34,299 nt of DNA from Clostridia bacterium (GTDB taxonomy: Bacteria > Bacillota > Clostridia > Oscillospirales > CAG-272). Shown piece after piece: positions 16,572-24,619 of this stretch (the first letter of the stretch is position 1; every line of letters starts with the position of its first letter). Below the pieces are notes generated by a model. That model made no database searches, had not been told where the DNA came from, and was given only the letters and a program-made list of their open reading frames with translations. Location: the NCBI GenBank assembly GCA_017455905.1, contig JAFTLQ010000018.1, positions 1 through 34,299 of the forward strand. Reading direction: 5' to 3'. Both the position numbers and the translations under genes were made by a program.

Positions 16572-16595
16572 TGCGGCGAACGCATCCGCAGGCTC
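16564..16595 (+). other. Stem-loop at the end of lspA
   Basis: GAGCCTG (16564-16570) pairs with CAGGCTC (16589-16595), and inside it ATGCG (16571-16575) pairs with CGCAT (16581-16585), leaving a 5-base loop and a 3-base bulge. It overlaps the lspA stop codon and has no T-tract after it, so it is not a standard terminator. It may be a processing or stability hairpin between lspA and rluD. Confidence 0.5.
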
Positions 16596-16667
16596 TGTGT
16601 CCGTGCCGTCTGCCCCATGGCTGTGGTGCGGACGGCTTTGCTTTACCGCTACGGAAAGGAGTCGCGC

Positions 16668-17672
16668 ATGACCGACGAAGCCTATTCTATGCCCGATATC
16701 GAAGATATCGACGAACCGCAGGCGTGCCCCGAGGCCGTCACGCTGACCGTCCCCTCGGACGAGGTCGGTGAGCGGCTGGACCGCTTCATCACGCAGCACA
16801 CCGAGCATTCGCGAAGCGCCGCGGCGCGTCTGATCGACGAAGGAAAGATCACCGTCGACGGCGCGGCACGAGCCAAAAATTACTGTCTGCGAGAGGGACA
16901 GACCGTTACGCTCGCGCCGGAGGACGCGCCCGTCCCCTGCGAGGCGGTCGCCGAGAACATTCCCCTCTCGATCGTCTACGAGGACGCCGATCTGCTCGTC
17001 ATCAACAAGCCGACGGGCATGGTCGTTCATCCCGCACCGGGGCACGCCCACGGCACCCTTGTCAACGCCCTCCTGTACCACTGCGGAGGAGAGCTGTCCG
17101 GCGTCGGCGGCGTCCTGCGCCCCGGCATCGTGCATCGCATCGACAAGGACACGGGCGGCCTGCTCGTCGTTGCCAAAAACGACCGCACGCACCGCGCCCT
17201 GGCCGCGCAGCTGCAGGGGCATCACATTGAGCGTGAGTATCACGCGCTCGTTCACGGCGGCTTTCGGACGCCGTGCGGAACGGTGGATGCTCCGATCGGA
17301 CGCCATCCCACCGACCGCAAGCGCATGGCCGTTTTACGGAACGATCCGCACGCCCGTGCGGCCGTTACCCATTACGAGGTGTTAGAGTCCTTCGGACCGA
17401 TCAGCTATCTTAAGCTGAATCTGCAGACCGGGCGAACGCACCAGATCCGCGTACATATGTCCTCCATCGGGCATCCGCTCCTCGGAGATACCGTATACGG
17501 CGGCGGGGGCACGCTCTTCGAGCGCAAGCACGAGGCGTACCTCAAGGGACAGGCGCTCTTTGCACGCAAGCTGTCCTTTACGCATCCGACGACGGGGGAG
17601 GCGGTGAGCTTCTCCTGTGAGCTCGACGAGGATATGAAAAAACTGCTTGAGATCCTTCGCGCGCAAGCGTAA
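16668..17672 (+). CDS. rluD: RluD-family 23S rRNA pseudouridine synthase
   Basis: This 334-residue protein is counted from the ATG at 16668, which has AAAGGAG 6 bases upstream; an ATG at 16617 lacks a ribosome binding site. After an acidic N-terminal extension comes an S4 RNA-binding domain (about 30-85: GERLDRFITQH ... SRSAAARLIDEGKITVDG). The catalytic domain has the RluD/RluA motif HRIDKDTGGLL with catalytic Asp159, preceded by INKPTGMVVHPAPGH. The NLQTGRTHQIRVHMSSIGHPLLGD motif follows. It converts uridines to pseudouridine in large-subunit rRNA (family knowledge). lspA and rluD adjacency is conserved in Firmicutes. Confidence 0.93.
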   Translation: MTDEAYSMPDIEDIDEPQACPEAVTLTVPSDEVGERLDRFITQHTEHSRSAAARLIDEGKITVDGAARAKNYCLREGQTVTLAPEDAPVPCEAVAENIPLSIVYEDADLLVINKPTGMVVHPAPGHAHGTLVNALLYHCGGELSGVGGVLRPGIVHRIDKDTGGLLVVAKNDRTHRALAAQLQGHHIEREYHALVHGGFRTPCGTVDAPIGRHPTDRKRMAVLRNDPHARAAVTHYEVLESFGPISYLKLNLQTGRTHQIRVHMSSIGHPLLGDTVYGGGGTLFERKHEAYLKGQALFARKLSFTHPTTGEAVSFSCELDEDMKKLLEILRAQA

Positions 17673-17713
17673 GCCGCATCGGGCGGCCGAGGGATCTTAC
17701 AAAAGGAACCGCT

Positions 17714-19513
17714 ATGATCAAGATCAAGGAATTTTTTAAACCTTCACGGCTGAAGGAATTTCTCAAAAGCCGCTCGCTTCTCTTTCACATCTGCGCCGCG
17801 ATCTTCACCGTCTGCTTTATCACGCTCGTCGTGCTGAACATCATCTCCGCCGTGCAGGAAAAGACCAATACCGCCACGGGCATCACCGGTTACACCGTCG
17901 CGCTGGAGGACGGCACCGACATCATCTTTACCGGTACCGTAGCCAAGGCCGATATGAAAAAGAAGATCACCCTGCAGTACACCCTCAGCGGCAACGCCTA
18001 CGTGCTGGAGGTCGAGCATGAAAACGGTGTCTTCGCCACGCGCGTGCGCGTTGGCCCCGGACAGATGAACGATATCATTCAGGCACAGCTGATGGTCAAC
18101 GACCGTGTGGCCGATGCCACCAAGGCCAGCGTCAAGCTGTACTGTATGTCCGTCCTTGAGGAGGGCTCGGAGGCACCCGACGCGCTCAAGGTGCTGGTCA
18201 GCGATATGCTCCGCTACGGGTATGAATCGCAAATGTATATCGGCGAGCATCAGGCCGCCGAGGATCTTCTGGAGGGCGTTCCCCTCGTGGAAGGAACGCC
18301 CTACGAGCCCCCCGCCTATACCGATATCGACGAGGGCGAGGGCGAGGTGTCGATCACAGGCAAGCGGCTGCTGCTCATGAACACGCTGGCTCTGTGCTTC
18401 TCCACCGATGCGCGCATGGAGGACGGCTACAACGTCGATGAGGAAGGAAAGCTCTACATTTGGAGCATCTCCATTACCTCCTTCTTTGACCCGGTCCAGA
18501 TCGGTGTCTACAAGGGCGGCAAGCTGGTGTCTAATAAGATCACCTATTCCGCCTCCGCCTACGTCCATTATCTTGCCGAGCACGAAGATATCGGCCCCTT
18601 GATGCGCTCGCTCTACTGCTACGCCATGTCCACCCACCGCTACCTCGGCTGCTCCTTTGACAAACGGCAGTCGGGAGCGACCTGTCAGAGCGAGGGACGG
18701 ATGACCAAGGATTGCAACTGCGGTATTCACGAGGAGGAGATCCTTCCGATCGCCCCCCTCACGCACGCCAGCATTACGAAGACCTATGTCACCGACTCGC
18801 ACGTACAGCTCCGCTGCGACGATTGCGGTGGCACCTGGACCTCCGCGGAGCGCGGCGCCTGGCAAAACGACGGAACCACGACGAGCCACCTTCTGGGATA
18901 CCCGAACAACCGCTTCTTCAACGGCTCCGACGACCGTCTGCCCGTCCGTGACGAGGCCGGCTATCTTTCCTGGCTGCGCCAAGCCGACAGCGATACGACG
19001 ATCGATGAATTTCAGATGACGATCCCGACCGGCGCCTCGGGCATTCAGGCGTCAAACGACGCACAGGCCTTCGTGTCCATGCGCATCCGTGCGCTCGGCG
19101 AGCCTGCGATCCCCTCCACCGACGCCGATGAACGCGAGCTGCTGCAGCTCATCCTCGTGGAGGACGGCAACGGAAGCGCCCGCTGGTCCGCCGATTGGTG
19201 TATACAGATCCCGCTCGTACACGTAAACGACGAGGGACTGCTGCTCGGCTGGGACGGCGTTATCCTCGGTATGTACACCGACGAATGGATCGAGCTGGAT
19301 ATCGTGCTGTCCTTTGAGGACGGCGTCGATGAGAAGACCGGCGAGCCGATCAAAAACGTACGCGCCGTCTACTACGCAAACGGCGAAGGAAAGGGTACGG
19401 CCGCCACGCGTTGTACCACGACCAATCAAGGCTTTAACGCTCTGCATATCACGGGATACACCGAGATCGCTGACAGCGGTATGGCCATTGATGATATCAT
19501 TTTTGCCTACTAA
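17714..19513 (+). CDS. Membrane-anchored surface protein of unknown function
   Basis: A 599-residue protein with a basic N-terminus and one membrane segment at about 24-47; the rest is probably outside the cell. Two regions (about 55-190 and 215-320) each end in a helix pair of the type SVKLYCMSVL ... LVSDMLRYGYESQMYIG and SAYVHYL ... MRSLYCYAMSTHRYL. This resembles an uncharacterised repeat seen in clostridial surface proteins. Next is a Cys-rich patch (about 318-365: CQSEGRMTKDCNC, then LRCDDCGG) that could bind metal. The C-terminal 200 residues look like a jelly-roll ending in MAIDDIIFAY, as in LamG-like domains. The function is not known to me. It is the last gene of the yggS-rluD unit, 41 bases after rluD, with AAAAGGA before the ATG. 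Confidence 0.75.
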   Translation: MIKIKEFFKPSRLKEFLKSRSLLFHICAAIFTVCFITLVVLNIISAVQEKTNTATGITGYTVALEDGTDIIFTGTVAKADMKKKITLQYTLSGNAYVLEVEHENGVFATRVRVGPGQMNDIIQAQLMVNDRVADATKASVKLYCMSVLEEGSEAPDALKVLVSDMLRYGYESQMYIGEHQAAEDLLEGVPLVEGTPYEPPAYTDIDEGEGEVSITGKRLLLMNTLALCFSTDARMEDGYNVDEEGKLYIWSISITSFFDPVQIGVYKGGKLVSNKITYSASAYVHYLAEHEDIGPLMRSLYCYAMSTHRYLGCSFDKRQSGATCQSEGRMTKDCNCGIHEEEILPIAPLTHASITKTYVTDSHVQLRCDDCGGTWTSAERGAWQNDGTTTSHLLGYPNNRFFNGSDDRLPVRDEAGYLSWLRQADSDTTIDEFQMTIPTGASGIQASNDAQAFVSMRIRALGEPAIPSTDADERELLQLILVEDGNGSARWSADWCIQIPLVHVNDEGLLLGWDGVILGMYTDEWIELDIVLSFEDGVDEKTGEPIKNVRAVYYANGEGKGTAATRCTTTNQGFNALHITGYTEIADSGMAIDDIIFAY

Positions 19514-19535
19514 ACGTTACAAAAATCTACAAAAA

Positions 19536-19573
19536 CACAACGCCCACGGACGAGCCTGTCTGTGGGCGTTGTG
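19536..19573. terminator. Bidirectional terminator between the surface-protein gene and glnN
   Basis: Perfect 12-base stem CACAACGCCCAC (19536-19547) / GTGGGCGTTGTG (19562-19573). It is preceded by A5 and followed by CTTTATTT. It lies 22 bases after one stop and 11 bases after the convergent one. Confidence 0.88.
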
Positions 19574-19584
19574 CTTTATTTGGA

Positions 19585-21675
19585 TCAAACGCGATAGGTC
19601 AGATCGCCGTAGGTAGGCACCGGCCAATACTCACGGGCGGTCAGGACCTCCATGCCGTCCACCGCGCGCCGAAGCTCGGCCATGGCAGGCAGCAGCTGCT
19701 CCTTGGCATAGAAGGCGCGAGCCTCGTTGCCCTTTTGGCGGCGAAGGTCGGCGACGGCCTGCTCCAGCGTGTTCATCGCGCGGTAGGTGCTCTGCAAGCC
19801 CTCGGACAGGCGAACGAGGATATCCGTCTGTGCCTCGGCGGGAACACCCTTCGGCAGGTGGCGAACGGTATTCGACAGATCGTCGATGTAATGATTGACC
19901 GCAGGAATATAGTCGCGGTGCGTCATCTCCAGCATGGTACGTGCCTCAATGGCAACGACCTTTCGATAGTTTTCGAAGAAGATGGAGCGGCGCGATACCA
20001 TCTCGGCATCACTCATAACGTCAAAACGGCGGAAGAGGGCGACGTTCTTTTCATCGGTGAAATGCGCAAAGGCGTCGGGCGCCGTCTTGAAGCACGACAG
20101 ACCGCGTGCGGCGGCCTCCGCTTCCCACTCGGCCGAATAGCTGTTGCCCGAGAAAAGGATACGCTTGTGCGCGCGGAAGGTGTCGCTGATCAAGCGGTCC
20201 AGCGCTTCCTCGAAGTTATCAGCCTGCTCCAGAAGGTCGGCAAAATCGGCAAAGGATTCCGCGACCGCCGTATTGAGAACGATGTTGGTAAAGGCAATAT
20301 TCTGCGACGAGCCGACCATACGGAACTCAAACTTATTGCCCGTAAAGGCAAAGGGCGAGGTACGGTTGCGGTCGGTGTTATCCTGACGAACGGAGGGGAC
20401 GGTGACCACGCCGAGGCTCATGTACTTGTCGTCATGCTTTTCGTAATGCGCGCCGTCGGCGTAATAATTCACGATACGCTCCAGCTCGTCGCCGAGGAAG
20501 ATGGACATGATCGCCGGCGGAGCTTCGTCTCCGCCCAGGCGGTGATCGTTGCCCGCGGAGGCGCAGGATATACGCAAAAGATCCTGATACTTGTCCACCG
20601 CGCGGATGACGGCGGCAAGGATAAGAAGAAATTGCTTGTTTTCGGCCGGCGCCTTACCGGGCTTGAGCAGATTCTTGCCCGTATCGGTAGCGATCGACCA
20701 GTTGTTATGCTTGCCCGAGCCGTTGATGCCGTCGAAGGGCTTTTCCGCCAACAGGCACTCCATGCCAAACTCGGGAGCGAGGCGCTTCATGTACTCCATG
20801 GTCAAAAGATTCTGATCCACGGCCAGGTTGGCAGCGCAGTAGACCGACGCCAGCTCGTGCTGGGCGGGGGCGGTCTCGTTGTGCTTGGTCTTGGCACAGA
20901 TACCAAGCTCCCAGAGCGCACGGTCCAGCTCCTTCATGTAGGCGCTGACACGCGGGCGCAGAGCGCCGAAATAGTGATCCTCCAGCTCCTGTCCCTTGAC
21001 GGCGGGCGCGCCGAACAGGGTGCGGCCACAGTAGAACAGGTCGCGCCGTGCTTTAAAATCCTCGCTATCTACGAGGAAATATTCCTGCTCCGCACCGACC
21101 GTCGTGATGACGCGACGGCTGTCACGGTCGCCAAACAGGCGCAGGATGCGAAGTCCCTCCTGGCTGAGAGCAGCCATGGAGCGAAGCAGCGGCGTCTTGG
21201 AATCCAGCGCATCGCCCACGTACGAGCAGAATACGGTCGGAATATACAAAGAGCCGTCCTTGATGAAGGCGTACGAGCCGGGATCCCAGGAGGTGTAGCC
21301 GCGCGCCTCAAAGGTCGCACGCAGACCGCCCGAGGGAAAGGAGGAGGCGTCGGGCTCTCCGCGGATCAGCTCCTTGCCGGAAAACTCCATGATCGCCTTC
21401 CCGTGACTGACGGGAGAAAGGAACGCGTCGTGCTTTTCTGCCGTAACACCCGTGAGCGGCTGGAACCAATGCGTATAGTGCGTGGCGCCCTGCTCGATGG
21501 CCCAGTCCTTCAGAACGCTGGCGACCACGTCGGCGATGCCGGGGTCGATCTCCGTGCCGTTTTCAATGGTATTGACGAGCGAACGATACACGTCCTTCGG
21601 CAGCTTGGAGCGCATGACGTCCTCGTTAAATACGCGGCAACCGTACATCTCGGGGATGTTGACTGTGTTTTCCAT
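19585..21675 (-). CDS. glnN: Type III glutamine synthetase
   Basis: A 696-residue GS III enzyme making glutamine from glutamate, ammonia and ATP. The start at 21675 is set by AGGAAGG about 8 bases upstream; the in-frame extension to 21771 runs through the promoter and leader. The N-terminal segment is PEMYGCRVFNEDVM. Active-site motifs are GAEQEYFLVD, the KHNETAPAQHE segment, GINGSGKHNNWSI, AGNDHRLGGDEAPPAI and the GS III signature NRTSPFAFTGNKFEFRMVGSSQNIA-type stretch near residue 465. Length fits GS III (about 700), far longer than GS I. A C-terminal helical region (about 580-680) is typical. It is a single-gene unit and, judging from the leader, possibly under attenuation control. Confidence 0.96.
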   Translation of the reverse strand: MENTVNIPEMYGCRVFNEDVMRSKLPKDVYRSLVNTIENGTEIDPGIADVVASVLKDWAIEQGATHYTHWFQPLTGVTAEKHDAFLSPVSHGKAIMEFSGKELIRGEPDASSFPSGGLRATFEARGYTSWDPGSYAFIKDGSLYIPTVFCSYVGDALDSKTPLLRSMAALSQEGLRILRLFGDRDSRRVITTVGAEQEYFLVDSEDFKARRDLFYCGRTLFGAPAVKGQELEDHYFGALRPRVSAYMKELDRALWELGICAKTKHNETAPAQHELASVYCAANLAVDQNLLTMEYMKRLAPEFGMECLLAEKPFDGINGSGKHNNWSIATDTGKNLLKPGKAPAENKQFLLILAAVIRAVDKYQDLLRISCASAGNDHRLGGDEAPPAIMSIFLGDELERIVNYYADGAHYEKHDDKYMSLGVVTVPSVRQDNTDRNRTSPFAFTGNKFEFRMVGSSQNIAFTNIVLNTAVAESFADFADLLEQADNFEEALDRLISDTFRAHKRILFSGNSYSAEWEAEAAARGLSCFKTAPDAFAHFTDEKNVALFRRFDVMSDAEMVSRRSIFFENYRKVVAIEARTMLEMTHRDYIPAVNHYIDDLSNTVRHLPKGVPAEAQTDILVRLSEGLQSTYRAMNTLEQAVADLRRQKGNEARAFYAKEQLLPAMAELRRAVDGMEVLTAREYWPVPTYGDLTYRV

Positions 21676-21700
21676 GAATAGATCCTTCCTGTGGTTTTCC

Positions 21701-21741
21701 TTTCTCGGGCGCGCCCGAGAAAAAGCATACGTCCCGTATGC
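21701..21741 (-). promoter_or_regulatory. Tandem-hairpin leader of glnN (attenuator candidate)
   Basis: On the minus strand the glnN leader begins with GCATACG-GGA-CGTATGC (21741-21725), a perfect 7-base stem followed by TTTTT, i.e. a small intrinsic terminator about 12 bases after the predicted start. Directly after comes a perfect 22-base palindrome (21701-21722, outer TTTCTCGGG, centre GCGC) that can fold into a second hairpin just before the ribosome binding site. The second could also be a protein-binding operator. The loops do not match the A1/G4 hexaloop of ANTAR targets. Confidence 0.6.
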
Positions 21742-21759
21742 GTGTATGTATAATAGCAA

Positions 21760-21788
21760 ATTATAGCACACAAAAACGCCAAATGCAA
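21760..21788 (-). promoter_or_regulatory. Promoter of glnN
   Basis: Minus strand -35 TTGCAT (21783-21788), 17-base spacer, perfect -10 TATAAT (21760-21765). The predicted start near 21753 gives a leader of about 78 bases containing both hairpins. Confidence 0.75.
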
Positions 21789-21861
21789 GAGGAAAGCCCG
21801 AAAATCAGCATAAATTCCCGGGCCGAGTATCATATCCGTCCAAAACGGGACATACTATAAG

Positions 21862-21886
21862 AAAAAAAGCACGCCGTGCGGCGTGC
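21862..21886 (-). terminator. Hairpin in the mscS leader; minus-strand terminator-like
   Basis: GCACGCC (21869-21875) and GGCGTGC (21880-21886) form a perfect 7-base stem with a 4-base loop. On the minus strand it is followed by seven T residues, so it could stop antisense transcription running toward glnN. On the plus strand the same hairpin sits 4 bases upstream of the mscS ribosome binding site and could affect translation. Confidence 0.55.
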
Positions 21887-21901
21887 GGACAAGGAGCCCG
21901 T

Positions 21902-22726
21902 ATGGATTGGCCAAGCCTCCTTCAAACGATCGTTACGTGGGCAACGGATACCGGTATCCGCATCGTGACTGCCCTCCTGATCCTGCTGCTCGGCTTTCGC
22001 ACCGTCACCGTCGTCACCCGTCGCATCGAAAAAAAGCTGAACGCCGGCAAGCGAAGCATCGACAAAACCGTGTCGACCACCCTCTTTTACGCCATACGGA
22101 TCGTACTGAAGGGGCTGATCGTCGTGTGCCTGATCGGCTACCTTGGGATCGACACCGGCGGCATCACGGCCCTCATCGCCTCCCTCGGCGTAGGCATCGG
22201 TCTCGCCGTCAACGGTGCCCTGTCCAACCTGGCCGGCGGTGTGCTGCTGCTGATCACCCGTCCCTTTCGCATTGACGACTACATCGAGGCGCAGGGCTTC
22301 GCGGGCACGGTCGAGAATATTCACGTCACCTTTACCCGTCTTCGCACCCCCGACAACAAGGTCATCTACGTCCCGAACGGCGCCCTGTCCACGGGCACCA
22401 TCGTAAACTATTCGGAAAAACGGCTGCGCCGCGTCGACCACACCTTCACCGTCGGATACGCCGACGACGTCGAGCAAGCCAAAAGCGTCATCGCGCAGCT
22501 GGTGAGCCGGCACGGCAAGGTCCTCGAAGATCCACCACCCTTTGTGCGCGTCAGCGAGCACGGCGAGGAGGGCGTACGCATCGTCGTGCGCGTCTGGGTC
22601 GCGAGCGCCGATTACTGGGACGTATATCACGACCTTTTAGAGCAGGTCAAGGCCGCCTTGGACGAGGAAGGAATAAAAAAGCCCTTTCAGCAGATCGACG
22701 TCCACATCCAAAGCAGCGACCAATAA
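21902..22726 (+). CDS. mscS: Small-conductance mechanosensitive channel (MscS family)
   Basis: This 274-residue membrane protein has three hydrophobic segments (about 15-35, 62-83, 90-118). The pore helix is Gly/Ala-rich (ASLGVGIGLAVNGALSNLAGG), as in MscS TM3. It is followed by the beta domain (FRIDDYIEAQGFAGTVENIHVTFTRLRTPDNKVIYVPNG, the MscS signature) and the alpha/beta C-terminal domain. It opens on membrane tension to release solutes under hypo-osmotic shock. Size matches short MscS (YggB-type). AAGGAG lies 6 bases before the ATG. Single gene between the glnN leader and a bidirectional terminator; no clear promoter was identified. Confidence 0.93.
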   Translation: MDWPSLLQTIVTWATDTGIRIVTALLILLLGFRTVTVVTRRIEKKLNAGKRSIDKTVSTTLFYAIRIVLKGLIVVCLIGYLGIDTGGITALIASLGVGIGLAVNGALSNLAGGVLLLITRPFRIDDYIEAQGFAGTVENIHVTFTRLRTPDNKVIYVPNGALSTGTIVNYSEKRLRRVDHTFTVGYADDVEQAKSVIAQLVSRHGKVLEDPPPFVRVSEHGEEGVRIVVRVWVASADYWDVYHDLLEQVKAALDEEGIKKPFQQIDVHIQSSDQ

Positions 22727-22735
22727 TCTTAACAA

Positions 22736-22779
22736 AAAACGCTGAATATGCAATTGTTTGTTTGCATATTCGGCGTTTT
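22736..22779. terminator. Bidirectional terminator (mscS / HD gene)
   Basis: Eighteen-base arms (22736-22753 and 22762-22779), one G-T wobble, 8-base loop, A- and T-tracts at the two ends. It serves mscS and the convergent five-gene block. Confidence 0.92.
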
Positions 22780-22782
22780 GTC

Positions 22783-23442
22783 TTATATGACGGTCTGCCC
22801 GTTGATGACGAGCGAGAAGGATAGTCCCAGCCGCTCGGCGGCATGGCGGCACATGACCGTGCGCCCGAGGAAGATCTCAAAGTAATTCATAATGGCGCTG
22901 ATCGAGGTATCGACGGTCAGCGTCAGCGTAATGACGGTGCGCTCCTCGTTAATCGACAGCGTCGCCTCCTCAACGGAATAGTTGACGCGGTCGTGAATAT
23001 CAAAGCTCGCAAGATCCTCGTTGCGCACACGGCTGCGGCGCACGTCAGTCTTGTCTGCCAGGATCAGCGCGGCGGCCACGGCGTTGACGGGCTTGCCCGT
23101 TCCCTCGTCGTGATTGCCGATGGCGGTAACGACCGTCGCCACGTCCTCAGCGGGCATACCGAGCTTGTCCAGCAGACGGAAGGCCATCACGGCGCCCGAC
23201 TGGGAATGATCGGTACGGTTGACGACGTTTCCGATGTCGTGCAGGTGGGCGGCGATCTTCGCCACCTCGACGGTATGCGCATCGTATCCGAGCGTCGTCA
23301 AAATATACTCACACCGCCCCGCCACGGCACCCACGTGCGCAAAGGCGTGCTCCGTGTAGCCAAGGGCTATAAGGGAGCGATCGGCCTCACGGATATAGGT
23401 GTTGATCTCCTCGTTGTGCCGGATATCCTCATATGTCAGCAT
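22783..23442 (-). CDS. HD-domain phosphohydrolase
   Basis: A 219-residue protein with an HD domain. Metal ligands are visible as HAFAHV near residue 32, AHLHDIGN (the HD pair) near 65, DHSQSG near 78 and NHDEGTG near 109, and the domain ends with an ILADKTD segment near 127. The C-terminal 80 residues have a beta-rich region with TVDTSISAIMNYFEIF, seen in clostridial relatives of unknown substrate. The extended H...HD...H...H set suggests a phosphohydrolase acting on a nucleotide or other phosphoester. The start overlaps the end of the preceding HAD gene by 7 bases, with AAGGGAG inside that gene, so the two are coupled. Last gene of the block. Confidence 0.85.
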   Translation of the reverse strand: MLTYEDIRHNEEINTYIREADRSLIALGYTEHAFAHVGAVAGRCEYILTTLGYDAHTVEVAKIAAHLHDIGNVVNRTDHSQSGAVMAFRLLDKLGMPAEDVATVVTAIGNHDEGTGKPVNAVAAALILADKTDVRRSRVRNEDLASFDIHDRVNYSVEEATLSINEERTVITLTLTVDTSISAIMNYFEIFLGRTVMCRHAAERLGLSFSLVINGQTVI

Positions 23443-24122
23443 ATGTGTCTCCCTTCTTCCTCATCGGCCGCCCGAACGGCCTGATATAGCTCCTGCGGTG
23501 TAGCGCACAGCACGTCGGCCCCCGACGCACGAAGCTCCGCTTCATCCCGAAAGCCCCAAAGGACGCCGACGGCGCGAATGCCCGCACGCTTGGCCGTTTG
23601 CATATCCGTCGAGGTGTCCCCGACGTAGCAGGCACTGTCCCGCGGCACCTGCAGCTCATCCAGCACCTGCCATACGGCGGTCGGATCGGGCTTGAGCGGC
23701 ACGCCGTCGATCTGTCCGATCACGTGGGTAAAGAAGCCGTCGCCGAACAGTGAGCGAACGACGCCCTTCGCGGCCTCATCGGGCTTATTGGACACGACGG
23801 CGAGCGTTACGCCCTCGTCGTGCAGGCGCGTGAGCACATCGGGCAAGCCCTCGAACATACGCGTCCCGTACGACACGTCGGAATGGTACGCGGTGCGGTA
23901 ATCGTGATAGACGCGCTCGTACATTTCGTCGGTATCGGCGCCGTGGTAGCGCAGCATACGGTGGATCAGCTCGTGAATGCCGTCGCCGGCAAAATAGCGG
24001 TACTGCGCCTGGTCAATGGCGGCGAGGCCGTTATGCACCAGCGCCGCGTTTCCAAAATGAGCGATGCTTGCCAGCGTATCGAGCACGGTGCCGTCAAGAT
24101 CGAATATACATACCTTGATCAT
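23436..24122 (-). CDS. HAD-superfamily hydrolase, phosphoglycolate phosphatase-like
   Basis: A 228-residue HAD subfamily IA phosphatase. Motif I is FDLDGTVLDT with nucleophile Asp8. A helical cap follows at about 15-90. Motif II is VVSNKP near 122, motif III the Lys in PLKPDP near 149, and motif IV GDTSTDMQTAKRAG near 171. The overall pattern (DGIHELI, YVGDTSTDM) fits Gph-type phosphoglycolate phosphatases and related pyrophosphatases such as PpaX; the substrate cannot be fixed from sequence alone. AAGGAG lies 6 bases before the ATG. Overlaps the HD gene by 7 bases and is 21 bases behind the PsiE-like gene. Confidence 0.88.
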   Translation of the reverse strand: MIKVCIFDLDGTVLDTLASIAHFGNAALVHNGLAAIDQAQYRYFAGDGIHELIHRMLRYHGADTDEMYERVYHDYRTAYHSDVSYGTRMFEGLPDVLTRLHDEGVTLAVVSNKPDEAAKGVVRSLFGDGFFTHVIGQIDGVPLKPDPTAVWQVLDELQVPRDSACYVGDTSTDMQTAKRAGIRAVGVLWGFRDEAELRASGADVLCATPQELYQAVRAADEEEGRHIC

Positions 24123-24143
24123 CGATATCTCCTTGTCTTGCGC

Positions 24144-24575
24144 TCAGACGTGCATCACGTGCGTATCGGGCGCGTCCTCGCTCGGTGCGTCCTCGGATAG
24201 CTCCTTTTTCAGATCCGCCTTGGAAATAAGGAACTTACGAATGGCAAACAGACCGCCGATGCACAGGATGCAGGCGATGTTGGTCAGCGCATCGTTGTGG
24301 CTGACGATGACCTGACGGGCGATGGCGACGATCAGCACCTCCAGCGTGTTGGCGGGGGTCAGATTGATCAGCATACGCACGAACTCAAGGCCGACGACGA
24401 TGGTCAGCATGCTCTGCAGGTACGTATCCGCCGAGGTGAAATAGCCGTCGGTCGTAAACATCTCGTAGATCTCCACCCCCAGCATGCCGACGAGAACGAT
24501 CAGCGTAATAACGGCGATGAGATATTCCAGAATATGAACGGCCTTGTTGAACAACATGTTGGTCTTCTTTTGCAT
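24144..24575 (-). CDS. PsiE-like membrane protein
   Basis: A 143-residue protein with four hydrophobic segments (about 13-35, 53-72, 77-92, 96-112) and a charged C-terminal tail (KADLKKELSEDAPSEDAP). The stretch ANTLEVLIVAIARQVIVSH between segments matches the phosphate-starvation-inducible PsiE family. PsiE is induced by phosphate starvation in Escherichia coli; its molecular role is not known. RBS AAAGGAG lies 6 bases before the ATG. It sits between the DUF89 gene (44 bases upstream) and the HAD gene. An AT-rich gap before it may hold a weak secondary promoter, but none is convincing. Confidence 0.8.
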   Translation of the reverse strand: MQKKTNMLFNKAVHILEYLIAVITLIVLVGMLGVEIYEMFTTDGYFTSADTYLQSMLTIVVGLEFVRMLINLTPANTLEVLIVAIARQVIVSHNDALTNIACILCIGGLFAIRKFLISKADLKKELSEDAPSEDAPDTHVMHV

Positions 24576-24619
24576 AAGGAACTCCTTTATTTTAACACAA
24601 TTGTTTGCATTTTAATCCT

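Noticed and set aside
16023..17306. A 427-codon minus-strand open frame opposite lspA and rluD
   Set aside because: It spans two well-identified genes and has no ribosome binding site or family resemblance.
19735..21681. A 648-codon plus-strand open frame opposite glnN
   Set aside because: Antisense shadow of an unmistakable type III glutamine synthetase, with no start context.
21701..21741. ANTAR antitermination target in the glnN leader
   Set aside because: The double hairpin placement is suggestive, but the loops (GGA and GCGCGC) lack the conserved A1/G4 hexaloop, so I do not claim this class.
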